Source: Canna indica (Eukaryota > Streptophyta > Magnoliopsida > Zingiberales > Cannaceae). Taken from it: a stretch of DNA of 64,000 bases. Positions within the stretch are counted from its first letter, which is position 1, and each line of letters opens with the position of its first letter. Positions 45,545 through 57,023 of this stretch are shown one piece after another. Location of the stretch: assembly GCA_034359265.1 (NCBI GenBank), contig CP136896.1, forward strand, positions 37,252,001 through 37,316,000. The letters are read 5' to 3'. Position numbers and translations under genes: made by a program. The notes beneath the pieces are model-generated. The model was not told the DNA's origin and ran no database searches. It was given only the letters and a program-made list of their open reading frames with translations.

Positions 45545-45760
45545 CCTCTATAATCCGTTGCTGCTTAGTTATTTCATTTCGTGCCCTGTGCGCGCCATCG
45601 ACTCATACGGGATGTCCTTTAGCGGCCGTAAGCAAGGCGTTGTAGATGTTGTTACTTCTACAACTGCATGGGCAGCCAAAAGCAAGATGTGGATATTTTC
45701 GATGGCTAGGTTGACCGTTGGTAATAGCCGTCGGTGAAAGTCAAGACAATTCTAGTAGTG
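45545..45760 (-). repeat. CACTA-2 terminus with TIR
   Basis: Reading inward on the minus strand from 45760 the sequence begins CACTACTAGAATTGTC, a typical CACTA terminal inverted repeat. Subterminal cgacggc/caccgac words follow. It joins to 28073 across Copia-3: the block gccatcgactcatac occurs on both sides (near 27990 and 45594). This is the end proximal to the transposase start. Confidence 0.82.
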
Positions 45761-46897
45761 ATTCAATCAACATTTCTCCATTTACTCTAGAAAATGTGTT
45801 TGCGCTCTGATGCTCCTCGTCACCATATCCATTCCAAGTGTTGCTCCATAACCATATGAGTAGATGAGCCTATGTTCTTAGTTTATTTAAACCAAGCTAT
45901 CCTTTGTGCTTATGTTTGTGAGTGTCATTATGGTATTTAGGTTCATTTAGAATCTCTCGTTACTTTGATTCTTTGATTGTTCAAATTCTTTGTCAGAGTT
46001 CTTGTCACATATTAATGTGTGTTACGTGCGTTTTACTTTTAGATTGGATTAAGATCATATGATTGGTTTGATTTTGTTATCATTTGCTAGTTCGAAAGAT
46101 TCTCTGCAAAACTGCTAGGATATATCGCTCTAATCACGAGATGTGTAAACAATTTAGACTCATAGTTTCCATCTCTTTTTCGAGTGTATTGTAATAACCA
46201 TGTTTCTTATTAGACACATGTAGCACCAAGATCGTGGGAGTTTGAGCTTTTGAGATTTACTTTGAAGAATCATTCGTTAGTATTTTGATGTGTCTCAACC
46301 AAATCTTGCACACCATCACGTTTGGGGTACTAGATACTCCGGAAGGTCATACCGTCAGCTCCGTGGCAGAGTAGGCTTGGAGCTCTTTGTCTTGACCGAG
46401 TATTGTGAGTGATAAATTATATCTATGATATGTTCCTTATGTTCTTATGTTTTCATATCTATATACTTGAATATATCGTGTTTGAAAGTGCATGACTCTG
46501 ATTTGAAGATTTGATCCAACATATTTTACAGTATCTTTGAAATGCAATTCTTCGGTTTTGAAATACTTTATTTCAAGGACAAGCATCTTTAAAATAGATT
46601 CCTTTTATTTGAAATGAATCTGATTGAAAAAGATAAAGTTTGATTTTGAAAGGATTACAAAGTGATTTGAATCTCTGCTCTTCGAACTTTGGATATTTGA
46701 TCATTTCCTATGAAATGGGGAGTCTCTATTATTTAGAACTCTGATATTGTGGTACACTTATATGTATTCTGAAAGTATGAAATAAATTCTTTCTTCGTAT
46801 GGGGATGAATCTCTAACAGAAACCATAGCTAACGATAGAGACGTTAGCCTTAGTGCACCTTGGTTCGACCCTAGCTAGCAAGGGCGTTGCTAGCCCG
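45761..46897. other. Unclassified flank, no coding signal
   Basis: Ordinary AT-rich sequence just outside the CACTA terminus. No ORF of interest, no LTR ends and no repeat shared with other parts of the window that I can see. It may be older decayed retroelement sequence: ggaaggtcataccgtcagctc near 46341 looks like a retroelement leader or LTR tract, but I cannot place it. Confidence 0.45.
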
Positions 46898-47583
46898 AGA
46901 TAATGGCCCCATGTTTGACTTGGACTAACTACTTTAACTAACCTCCCTGACAATGATAATGACTCTGGATATGAGATCCCCCACAATAATAATAATGTCA
47001 CGCCCCAAAAGCAGGGTCACGTGATCGGCCATGGTATACGTACCTACACCCCGCAGCCTAACTCATGCACATGCAAACATCATAAACAACAAAGTAAATA
47101 ACAACTTTTAATAATAAAAGAACCAAAATAAATTTTCATTTCAAAACAACAAGGTTTTAAATACATATATCAAGTACGGAAATAAATCGAAGAGCAACAG
47201 TTCTTTTAATAAATAAAACTAAATAAAATGTGAATCTCCCCACGGGACTACAACTCCAAATACCAAAATAAAAGTGCATCACAACCTACTACAGACTCGA
47301 CTATGACCCCTAACTAGGACTGCTATGAGATCATGTGGCTCCTCTGCCCTCCAATTGCGCCAAGTGCTCTGGCCCACCTCACCGGTCAGGCTCTGCAGAA
47401 CAAAACAAAATAACGACAACGGGTGAGTTTAAAGAACTCACTGAGCAGTTTTACCAACCCCCACAAATCAACATCACAGAGATAACAAGAATATATCTCT
47501 CTATAGAGGCAACGTCACAAAAGGTGTGACTAGCTACCAAGCCAATAGGCCACCCATGCCCACGGCATCTAACTCTCAAAGAG

Positions 47584-47940
47584 GTGCATTAGGCCGAAGC
47601 CCTACCATGCCCGAAGGTAACGTCACCTAAAAATGTGCATCAGGTCGAAGCCCTACCATGCCCGAAGGCAACATCACCATCAAAGAGGTGCATCGGGCCG
47701 AAGCTCTACCATGCCCGAAGGCAACATCACTATCAATGAGGTGCATCGGGTCGAATCCCAACCATACCTAGAGCAACATCACCGTCAAGAGGTGCATCGG
47801 GTCGAATCCCTACCATGCCCAAAGGCAACATCACCATCAATAAGGTGCATCGGGTCGAATCCCTACCATGCCCAAAGGCAACATCACCATCAAGAAGTGC
47901 ATCGGGTCGAATCCCTACCATGCCTAAAGGTAACCGCGCA
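47584..47940. repeat. Minisatellite, unit about 52 bp, 7 copies
   Basis: Repeats of gtgcatcgggtcgaatccct followed by accatgcccaaaggcaacat and caccatcaa(t/g)ag, with 51-53 bp spacing and slight divergence. It lies inside LTR-B. Open frames across it are products of the repeat period and not genes. The same array recurs at 48686-49042 in the duplicated unit. Confidence 0.85.
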
Positions 47941-48098
47941 CATATCAGGATAATCGGGAAAGGCCCTCCAAACTTATCCTACAGGTTGAGATAATGGCCC
48001 CATGTTTGACTTGGACTAACTACTTTAACTAACCTCCCTGACAATGATAATGACTCTGGATATGAGATCCCCCACAATAATAATAATAATAATAATAA

Positions 48099-50648
48099 TG
48101 TCACGCCCCAAAAGCAGGGTCACGTGATCGGCCATGGTATACGTACCTACACCCCGCAGCCTAACTCATGCACATGCAAACATCATAAACAACAAAGTAA
48201 ATAACAACTTTTAATAATATAAGAACCAAAATAAATTTTCATTTCAAAACAACAAGATTTTAAATACATATATCAAGTACGGAAATAAATTGAAGAGCAA
48301 CAGTTCTTTTAATAAATAAAACTAAATAAAATGTGAATGTCCCCACGGGACTACAACTCCAAATATCAAAATAGAAGTGCATGACAACCTACTACAGACT
48401 CGACTACGACCCCTAACTAGGACTGCTATGAGATCATGTGACTCCTCTGCCCTCCAACTGCGCCAAGTGCTCTGGCCCACCTCACCGGTCAGGCTCTGTA
48501 GAACAAAACAAAACAACGACAATGGGTGAGTTCAAAGAACTCAGTGAGCAGTTTTACCAACCCCCACAAATCAACATCACAGAGATAACAAGAATATATC
48601 TCTCTATAGAGGCAAGTCACAAAAGGTGTGACTAGCTACCAAGCCAACAGGCCACCCATGCCCACGGCATCTAACTCTCAAAGAGGTGCATCAGGCCAAA
48701 GCCCTACCATTCCCGAAGGTAACGTCACCTAAAAATGTGCATCAGGTCGAAGCCCTACCATGCCCGAAGGCAACATCACCATCAAAGAGGTGCATCGGGC
48801 CGAAGCTCTACCATGCCCGAAGGCAACATCACTATCAATGAGGTGCATCGGGTCGAATCCCAACCATACCTAGAGCAACATCACCGTCAAGAGGTGCATC
48901 AGGTCGAATCCCTACAATGCCCAAAGGCAACATCACCATCAATGAGGTGCATTGGGTCGAATCCCTACCATGCCCAAAGGCAATATCACCATCAAGACAT
49001 GCATCGGGTCGAATCCCTACCATGCCTAAAGGTAACCGCGCACATATCAGGATAATCGGAAAAGGCCCTCCAAACTTATCCTGCAGGTTGGGAATTAACA
49101 TCCAACCACACGGGCGTAGCCCATAACCCAGCTCGTAAATGAGCTGCTCTGCCATTCCCAAGGATATGGCGCATCAAGACCTAAGTCAAGATTCTCCTAC
49201 GGTGTCCTAAGGGTGTCCTCACTATGAAGCGTCTCAATACTTCAAACTCGACCCTTCCCCTTAAACCCGCAACGTCATGAACCCGTGTGGTTTTATTTCA
49301 AGCATATATTGTAACTTGGTTCATAACAGATTATGCTTACCCTTAGACCCAATTTTAATTATAGAATTAAAATCTAGATCATCTCAATTAGGGTTTTGTT
49401 TTAGAGTTTTGTTCTGCCCAGAAGTGCTGTGTATACCCCGAATCTACTCTTCAAAGTGTGTCCTATGTTTCCAAACTATATTTTCTGGTCAAAACGATAG
49501 GTTACACGACTATAATTAGATATCTAATCACATAATAACAGAGAAATAAAAAATCAGCCCAGATTCAACAAACAGCATATAAATTTCAGAAAGCTGAAAT
49601 TTCCAGCACTTCAAGGAATAAAATCCGAATTTTGCAGTATTAAATCCCCAAATTTCTAACATCACATATTCAAGTCATCATGTCAATCATGCATACAATC
49701 TCATAATTTTTACTAAATAAAAACTAGCATATATAACAAGAATTACTTAATCAAGAATCAAGCATATGATCAAGAACCCCCTTCTCAAGAACCCTTAATT
49801 AGTCATTATCAAGATCTTAATCCTACCACATGATTTCTACCCAAAATCACAAATTTAATCCTATGCGTGCAATCCACAAATCAAGAAACCAAATTTGGAG
49901 AATAAATCATGATTTGCATATCAATAAAACATGGCAAGAACTCGAAGAAAATCCAAGAACAAGGCATAAATACCGAGCCGTCACGAACGGCTTAAAAAAA
50001 TCTGATTAAAATCCCGAAGAGAGGGGGTAAACCACTCAGCTTAATTTGGAAAAATATTAGGAAAGAAATCCCGGACGAGGGCCTCGAATCCGACTTCAAA
50101 AAGTCGACGGCTCAACCAAAAAAAAAAATGGCTCCAAGGGGGCTCGGCTCCTCTCATCTCGGCTCCAAAGAGAAAAGAGAAAGGGGGCTGGCCGCTTGGC
50201 ATGGCATGGCGGCTAGCTCCCTTTCTCAACTTTTTAGGTGGCTCCAAAATAGGAGCCACAAGCCATGAGGGGGGGGGGGGGGGTTTAGACACCCTCCTCA
50301 ACTCTAACCCCTTACACCCTTAATTCACAACCCGCATCCACCTTAAGCCAAAATCAAAACCCGCTAACCTGATAGACTTAAATAATTTAATTAATCTTAT
50401 TCTAATAAATCACGAATAATTAATTAATTACTCATATGAACATAATTAGCGATTATGCGAACACAACACCAAATTAAATACTCTCAACTACCCAAGCCTA
50501 AAAATTTATAAATTCATAAATTTATATTCTACTAACCCGAGCTCGCAAGCTCGCTCCGGATCATGAGTCGACTCGGCTCGACCACGAACTAGTTCGCTAG
50601 GTTAGAATATATACATAAAATAAAAAATAATAAATTTAAATATATAGG
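48099..50648 (-). mobile_element. LTR-B in reverse, probable solo LTR, about 2.55 kb
   Basis: Plus-strand start is TGTCACGCCCC (complement of GGGGCGTGACA), and it runs to the complement of TAATATCC near 50641-50648. It matches 35810-38308 in reverse (shared gagctcgcaagctcg near 50538, gatcatgagtcgactcgg near 50561). It has an (AAT)n run on both sides, so it appears to have inserted into that microsatellite. A poly-G run lies at 50268-50282. It contains the second minisatellite array (48686-49042). Confidence 0.8.
48686..49042. repeat. Minisatellite, second copy of the 52-bp array
   Basis: Same seven-unit array as at 47584-47940, carried by the 1.1-kb duplication, with a handful of substitutions (for example ctacaatgcc at about 48912). 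Comparing the two arrays unit by unit would show how fast it changes. Confidence 0.85.

Positions 50649-50747
<99 letters not shown>
50649..50747. repeat. (AAT)n microsatellite, about 33 units
   Basis: Uninterrupted aat triplets for 99 bp between the end of LTR-B and the Copia-4 LTR remnant. Its length suggests recent expansion. Shorter runs of the same triplet flank the other end of LTR-B (48076-48098) and precede the duplicated copy (46985-46995). Confidence 0.97.
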
Positions 50748-50934
50748 GAGAGTTTGAGTGAATGGCTTAATGAATTCTCATTCAGCCCAATATTTATATA
50801 CATGATAGTAATAAATACAACTTGTATTTACAAGAATAATTAATAAGAATTAGATTGTTTCTTATGATATTGTTGTTTCTAATGTTGCATTAACTCCTAA
50901 TATTTCCAATGCCACACTAATTATTGTTATTTCC
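50748..50934 (-). repeat. Copia-4 3' LTR, distal part
   Basis: Together with 53482-53546 this forms a short LTR (at least 250 bp). On the minus strand it begins TGTTGTGAGATCCC at 53546, right after the polypurine tract (plus ctccccctcaag, 53547-53558). The two pieces join across the LTR-A insertion through the shared TTTCC. The distal end is obscured by the microsatellite. Confidence 0.7.
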
Positions 50935-53481
50935 TGTCATACCCCAACTGAGGGTAGTGTGACTGACCAGGGCCTACATCCTGCCCTGTAGCCTACTATC
51001 TACACTGATATTAAGAAAACCAAGACATAGCAAATGAAAGAAAACTCAACATACTTTATAAAAAGTTTTCAAGTCACAATCTATAAGTTTTTCCAAAACA
51101 TGAAGGAAAATCAACATCAAATAACCAAATGTTCAAATAACAAGTTTTACAATCCTTTTTCAATTTTCAAATGTCAATGTAGAAACAAAACCAACATAAC
51201 TAAGCACTAGTCTAAGACTCAAGGACGCCGCTAAGAGATACGACATCGCCTCTCGCCCACCAGCTGCACCATGTCGACATACAAAACTACTGCTCATGCT
51301 CTACAAAATAGAAAGAAACTGTGAGTCCACTTGGGACTCAGTGAGTGGCTCAAATGAACCTCCACACAAGCCTCAGTCATGCATATATATCATACAGGGC
51401 AATAAAAGAAATATACAAGGAGGTAAAATTTATTTCTAATGCGATTACCGACCCCCAATGGGTTCATCCGCATCAACTGAACATGATAACCTGCCATCTC
51501 GGCTTATCAAGCCTTCGGCATCTGGCCCTTGGGCCTACTTATAGAATCAATCCCAGCTACAGCCGTCTCTACCATATCAGGTAGTATCATACTGGCCATC
51601 GGCCACATCATCTCAAGATGTAAGCAAACAAATCCCGGGCCGTCGACTAGGATGGTCCACTAGTCTTCGGACACTGTCTGGGGTAAGGATAGCTAGTCCC
51701 ACCCAACTGGGGTCTGGCACCTAGTGGGCCCACTGGCGCACCTCTAGACCCAATATTGGCCGGGCTGAGCATTGGTCATTTCCGACCTCCACGCTCCTCG
51801 GCGGACCATCTCAAACACATCACACAATCAATATCCTAGGGTTTCCATATATACACCTTGGTCCTTTGTCCGTATCAGGCCTTAATCCGGCTACAGGGTC
51901 AACAATTTATGCCGCCCTTTCAAGATATGAACACCTACATGTTCTAAGTTTCCAAAAGTATACAAGAATTCATAGAAGTGTTATCGTCTCCTAACTAAGT
52001 TTCCATATAAGTGTAATGAACGTCTAGTGACGCCTTACATGTTACCTAACCTCGTACACTGCCTTGGGTGAGGAATTCCATGTGTCAACCTTGAAATCCC
52101 ACCCAAGAACATTTAGGGCAGCATGTATAATTCAAAGGAAAATATTCAAATATTATACCTTCATCATATATGGCCACAATGTATATATATAACAACCTTA
52201 CACTACCTTAGAAATTTTAGCACAATAAGGAACAACTATCTAGCATGGCAAGGTAGTAATGAATTCAAATAACATGGAGGAAATACAAAACATGGTAACA
52301 ATTTCAACATTTAAAGTTTAAAGATCTAATGCTAAGGATGGTTACAAGACTAGCATTCCTACAATTTCAAATCAATCAAGCTACTTACTATGTTTGGTGT
52401 TCTTACCAAGTATTATCATATCTCTATGTATGATCCTTATAGTCATGAAATTTCCATCTAAAGCTAATCTCTTCTCCCCTCCCTAGCCTTGGCCGAACCA
52501 TGAGCAAGGAAGACCTTGCTCGGCCATGGCCCTTTTGGTAGGAGAAGAGGGATGAGACTCTAGCTATACTTCTACCTCTTCAATTCCGAATATAATTTAA
52601 ATGCTAATGAACTAATCTACCCTTCCCTCACCCTTGGCTGAACCCTCTTCATAAGTTTTAGGGTTCATTCGGCCATTCCAAGGGATTCCTATGGAAGGCA
52701 TGCTTCATAATGTGAGAGATATACGAGTGGAACTACATCAAACCTTAATCTAAGGTCACATAAGGGCTTCCTTACCGTCAAGGGAATCGGGGAAAATTTT
52801 GGCTTGACCTTTCCCCTTTTCCCATGACACAGCAGCCCTAAAAACTTGCAAATCGACGAAGAAACAGTGAATTCCGACAAGAAATTTCATAAAATAGTGA
52901 ACATACATCATTGAAGTCAAGATTCGTCGAAAAGATCGCGAGAACTCAACCTATCTCATCTAGGGTTCGGCCACCCACCTCCCCCAAGCTTCAAAACATA
53001 ACCACTCTCCTAGATTGTGGAGAAACAAGGATCGGATGATGACGACTTGAAATTTTTTCCGGCGACAACGCGAAACCCGGATTGATCCAAGCCCCAAGCT
53101 TCACCTTGCTCCTCTTCCTCTCTCCCCTTAGGTAGCCTTTTGTGGCTCAATGGATGAGCAGCACGGCTGCAAGATGAGGGTTTTAATCCCTCATCTAGCT
53201 TTCCAATTAAGGCCTCTTGACTCACTTAACTCGCACTCAAACCTTGACTAAACCCGAACTCAACTTGGGTTCCGACTCAAACCATAATATGACTGTAGTT
53301 AACTTAATTTAAGGCATGATTTCATAAAAGGAAAGCTAATCACTCAAATAGATTCCATGAATCATTAATTGAGTCATACCTTTTCACTCGAGGTGATCCT
53401 AATGCTCGACTTGACTACCCTCGGACTCGGCGCGCTGCACCAAAATAGATTTTATATTAGAAAATTTTTTCGGGTCTTACA
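50935..53481 (-). mobile_element. Solo LTR-A in reverse, 2547 bp
   Basis: Plus-strand start is TGTCATACCCCAAC and the end is CGGGTCTTACA, the reverse complement of the usual LTR-A ends. The target duplication is perfect: TTTCC at 50930-50934 and 53482-53486. It lies in the Copia-4 3' LTR. No internal region. Confidence 0.93.
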
Positions 53482-53553
53482 TTTCCAATACTACATTAAT
53501 TGCATGAGTTTCCAACACATAACAATTACTATGGGATCTCACAACACTCCCCC

Positions 53554-54044
53554 TCAAGCGGGAGAATTGATATCAAATATTCGCAGCTTGCTAGTGAGAT
53601 TCCGAAACTTTTCCTTGGGCAATCCTTTTATTAACACATCTGCTAACTGAAGATCCAAGCGAACAAATGAAGTGGTAATCAAACCACTATCTAACTTTTC
53701 CTTTATGAAACGTCGATCGATCTCAATATGCTTAGTTCTATCATGATGAACTAGATTGTGAGCAATGCTAATAGCAGATTTATTGTCACGAAGTTCCTTC
53801 ACGGGAATACTGTATTTTACCCTTAAATCACCCAAGACAATCTTCAACCACAATAATTCACAAATTCCTTGTGTCATCGCTAGAAACTCAGCCTCTGCAC
53901 ATGATCGAGCTACAATATTTTGTTTCTTACTTTGTAAAGCCACTAAGTTCCCACCAAGAAACATACAATAACCAGAGGTTGACCTCCTATCTACAATTGA
54001 CCAGGCATAATCAGCATCAGTGTACACTTCCACAAATAAATATT
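53554..54044 (-). pseudogene. Copia-4 RNase H domain
   Basis: Open on the minus strand from about 54033. It contains VYTDADYAWSIVDRRSTSGY (first acidic residues), CMFLGGNLVALQSKKQNIVA, RSCAEAEFLAMTQGICELLW, LRDNKSAISIAHN, HDRTKHIEIDRRFIKEKL and QLADVLIKGLP, a normal Copia RNase H ending close to the polypurine tract. The usual CDNKAAI reads LRDNKSAI. The N-terminal side continues beyond the LTR-A insertion at 56424 (GLLFKKGG). Confidence 0.92.
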
Positions 54045-56423
54045 TGTAAGACCTAGAAAAATTTCCTAATATAAAAATCTATTTTGGTGCAGCACGCCGG
54101 ATCCGAGGTTAGTCGAGTCGAGCCTCAGAATTGTCTCGAGTAGAAGGTATGACTCGACTAATGATGTATGAAGTTAAATTGGTTTAATGACTCTTTCCTT
54201 TTATGTTTTTGTAGCTTAATTGAATTAAGATCGACTCGTGTTACGGATAGAGTCGGAACCCAAGTCGAACTCGGACTAAGTCGAGTCAGTATTAAGTTGT
54301 AAGGGCAATTAAGGCATGTTAGATGAGGGAATAAAATCCCTCATCATAGCTACCCTGTAGCTCATCTAGGAGCCGCACAAAGCAGCGCATAGGGAGAGGG
54401 GGAGAAGGAGCAAGGAGGAGAGATCTTGGTCGATCCGGAGATTGCGTCGTCGTCGGAAGATTCGAGATCGCCAATGTCTGATCCTTCATCTTCCTCAAGA
54501 AAAGGTGAGTGGTTAACATGTTTTTGAATGGAGGCGGGTGGCCGACCCTATGGATCTTGAAATCGGGTTTCTCCGCGAGTTGTTTTGTGTTCTTTCGTAT
54601 TGGAACTTAATCGATTTGTGTACCTGCGAATTCATACTTTCAAATCGTGATTTTCTTGCTTCTATATGGGATGGTCGAGTCGAGGAAAAAGGGGAAAGGT
54701 CATGCCAAAATTTTCCCCAATTTCCTAGCTCGTCTTGCTACTTGTAGATCGCTTTATGTTCGTTATATGTTGGATCTTTGTATTGATACTTGTGTTGTTG
54801 TCGCAACATGTTCACCTCCCTTAGAGGGCTCGACCGAGCAGGATGTTACCTTGCTTGAATCAGCCGAGCAATGGAGAGGGGTGGAAAACTCGGGGTTGTC
54901 GGATCTATACGCTGGATTCCATGTTACGTCGTTTTGAATTCCTACTTACATGCTTAATGTTAGGTTTAAATTATATTATATGATTGTTGTCCATCTTGAG
55001 AATTGATAGCAACTGTAGATCTATATTCTAATGATTATGGAAATGTTCTTGCTAATGAATATATGGACATGATGGTTATGGTACATGTATCAAAGGAAAT
55101 GTTTCATTGAATATCATATATCATGTTTAATTGTTGCTATGTTTATTACATGTTTTTTATTGGTTTAATCCATGAAATGTTTCATTAATTGTTTAAATTC
55201 TTTATTTTTGAATCATGCGGCTATACATAGTATGTGACGTGAAGTAATTCATCTATAACTTATATGCTATCTCATTTTGTTATTGGGTACATTTTCAAGT
55301 TTATGACATGTATTTCACATTAGCAAGGATAGTATATGACGCTAGATGATTAACATGAAAAATCTGAGGTATGTGCTATTTATGGAAACTCAAAGGTAGA
55401 CTAGTTAAGTTTTACACCTAAGAAATAATTAGCGTGCAATAGTGCACACATGTTTTGACCCGGAAATAAAGGGCTGAACACGGGCGGACGCCCGGGATTT
55501 TAAACAAGGAAGCTCTAGGACACTTGCTTGTGTGATGTGTTTGTGATGGTCTGCCGAGATGCCTGAGTAGTCGAAATGACGAATGCATGACTTGGCAAGT
55601 TGTTCGGTCTTGAGATATCACCAAAAGGCCCGCTAGGTGTCAGACCCCAGTTGGGTGGGACTAGCTATCCCTACCCCAGACGGTGTTTGGAGACTAGTAG
55701 ACCATCCTAGTCGATGGCCAGGGATTTCTTGACTTCATCTTGATATGGTGTGGCCCGAGCGGCCAGTGTGATTCTACCTTGTATGGTAGGACCGGGTATA
55801 CCTAGAAATTCCTAGACCATAAGTAGGCCCTAAGGGCCGAATGCCAAGTGACTTAATTAGGCTATTATGGAGGGTTTTGCTAATATATGGTCTGTACAGA
55901 ACGACCCATGGGGTCGGTAGTCCTATCAAAAGTAACTTACCTCCCTAACTATATGCTATGATGTCTTATATGTTTATGCATGCCTATTTGAGGATTATGT
56001 GGAGGTTCGAAAGAACCGCTCATTGAGTCCCAAGTGGACTCACAGTTTGCTTTTTTTTGTTTTGTAGAGCATGATCGGTGAGTTGAGGCTTGTCGTCATG
56101 GTGCAGTTGGAGGGCAGGCCGTGGTACCAATCTCATAGCGGCATCCTCTAGTTGTTGTGTTGTCGTTTTTCTACACTGACAGTTGTGGTTTTTAAAGCTT
56201 GTAATAAACTTTGAACTTGATATGTTCCGGTTTGTGGCGATGTTAGCTTTCTTCTTTGGTTTTGAAAAATATATTTGTGAACTTTGAGAATTTAAATAAA
56301 ATTTGCATTGTGGTTTCGTTTATTCAATGTATTCTGGTTTTCTCGATGGTTAGTGCAGGTAGCAGGCTACAGGGAAGTATGTAGACCCTGGCCGGTCACA
56401 CGACCCTCAGTTGGGGTGTGACA
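54045..56423 (+). mobile_element. Solo LTR-A, 2379 bp
   Basis: Starts TGTAAGACCTAG and ends GTTGGGGTGTGACA. Target duplication ATATT (54040-54044) and ATATC (56424-56428), one mismatch. Inserted in the coding part of Copia-4 between RT and RNase H; the polyprotein reads on across it (ATPRRGLLFKKGG, then VEVYTDADYAW). Confidence 0.9.
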
Positions 56424-57023
56424 ATATCCACCTTTCTTGAATAACAATCCTCTTCTAGGTGTGGCATGAAAATATTGTAAAGTTTGGTCTATTGCTTGTA
56501 GGTGTCTTTCCCGTGGATCATGCATAAAGTGCTGACAATACTAACAACATATGTCAAGTCTGGTCTTGTATAAGACAAGTAAATTAATCGTCCTACTAGC
56601 CTATAATATTGAGCCTTATCTATAGTGGGACTATTCTCTTCAATTCCCATTCTATGATTTTGCCCAATGGGAACTCCAACAGCCCTGCATCCTAATTTCC
56701 CTATTTCTTTTAGTAAATCAAGAACATATTTCCTTTGTGACACAAAGATGCCTTGTTTAGAAAAAACAACTTCAATTTCAAGGAAATATTTTAGTTTGCC
56801 CAAGTCTTTTATTTCAAATTCTACTGCTAGTTTTTCCTTCAAAATTTCTCTCTCAATCAAATCATCACCGGAGATAATAATATCATCTACATGCACAAGA
56901 AGAACTATTAGTTTACCTCCTTGTGCGTGTTTAAAAAATAGTGCATCATCACCTTGTCTTTGTCTATATCCCAATGTAGACATTGCCTTGGGGAATCTCC
57001 CAAACCATGCTCGTGGTGATTGT
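56424..57023 (-). pseudogene. Copia-4 reverse transcriptase, C-terminal half
   Basis: The minus strand reads QSPRAWF at the insertion edge, then [20 protein letters not shown], the catalytic [14 protein letters not shown] (DD intact), [60 protein letters not shown] and [18 protein letters not shown] -1 frameshift at about 56490 leads into [19 protein letters not shown]. The N-terminal half of this domain lies at 63433-64000, beyond Copia-2. Confidence 0.92.

Larger units (their letters stand above)
18957..45760 (-). mobile_element. CACTA-2: En/Spm-type transposon split by nested insertions
   Basis: Fragments in minus-strand order: right terminus with TIR (45540-45760), upstream region with foldback (27549-28078), TNP2 C-terminus (24080-25070), then the second gene of Transposase_24 type (24015-23390 and 19953-18957). 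Every gap is an LTR-element insertion with its own target duplication, and the CACTA sequence rejoins when these are removed. The TNP2 core between the foldback and DUF4216 is absent, and the LTR-A at 25071 sits in a region that was already deleted. The left terminus is missing beyond 18957. The element is dead. Confidence 0.8.
46898..49090. repeat. Tandem duplication of 1.1 kb
   Basis: Unit 1 (about 46898-47986) and unit 2 (about 47987-49090) are nearly identical. Each has 100 bp of flank (gataatggccccatgtttga onward), a short (AAT)n run, and the first 990 bp or so of a reverse LTR-B. Differences include AAT copy number and a few substitutions, so the event is recent. Unit 2 continues into the rest of the LTR; unit 1 breaks at caggttg. 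Confidence 0.9.

Noticed and set aside
47633..47953. 106-codon open frame with repeated peptide units, also at 48735-49055
   Set aside because: It is a product of the 52-bp minisatellite inside an LTR; open frames appear on both strands.
52689..53225. Short minus-strand frames that might be host exons
   Set aside because: They lie inside LTR-A, and equivalent positions in the other LTR-A copies are not open.
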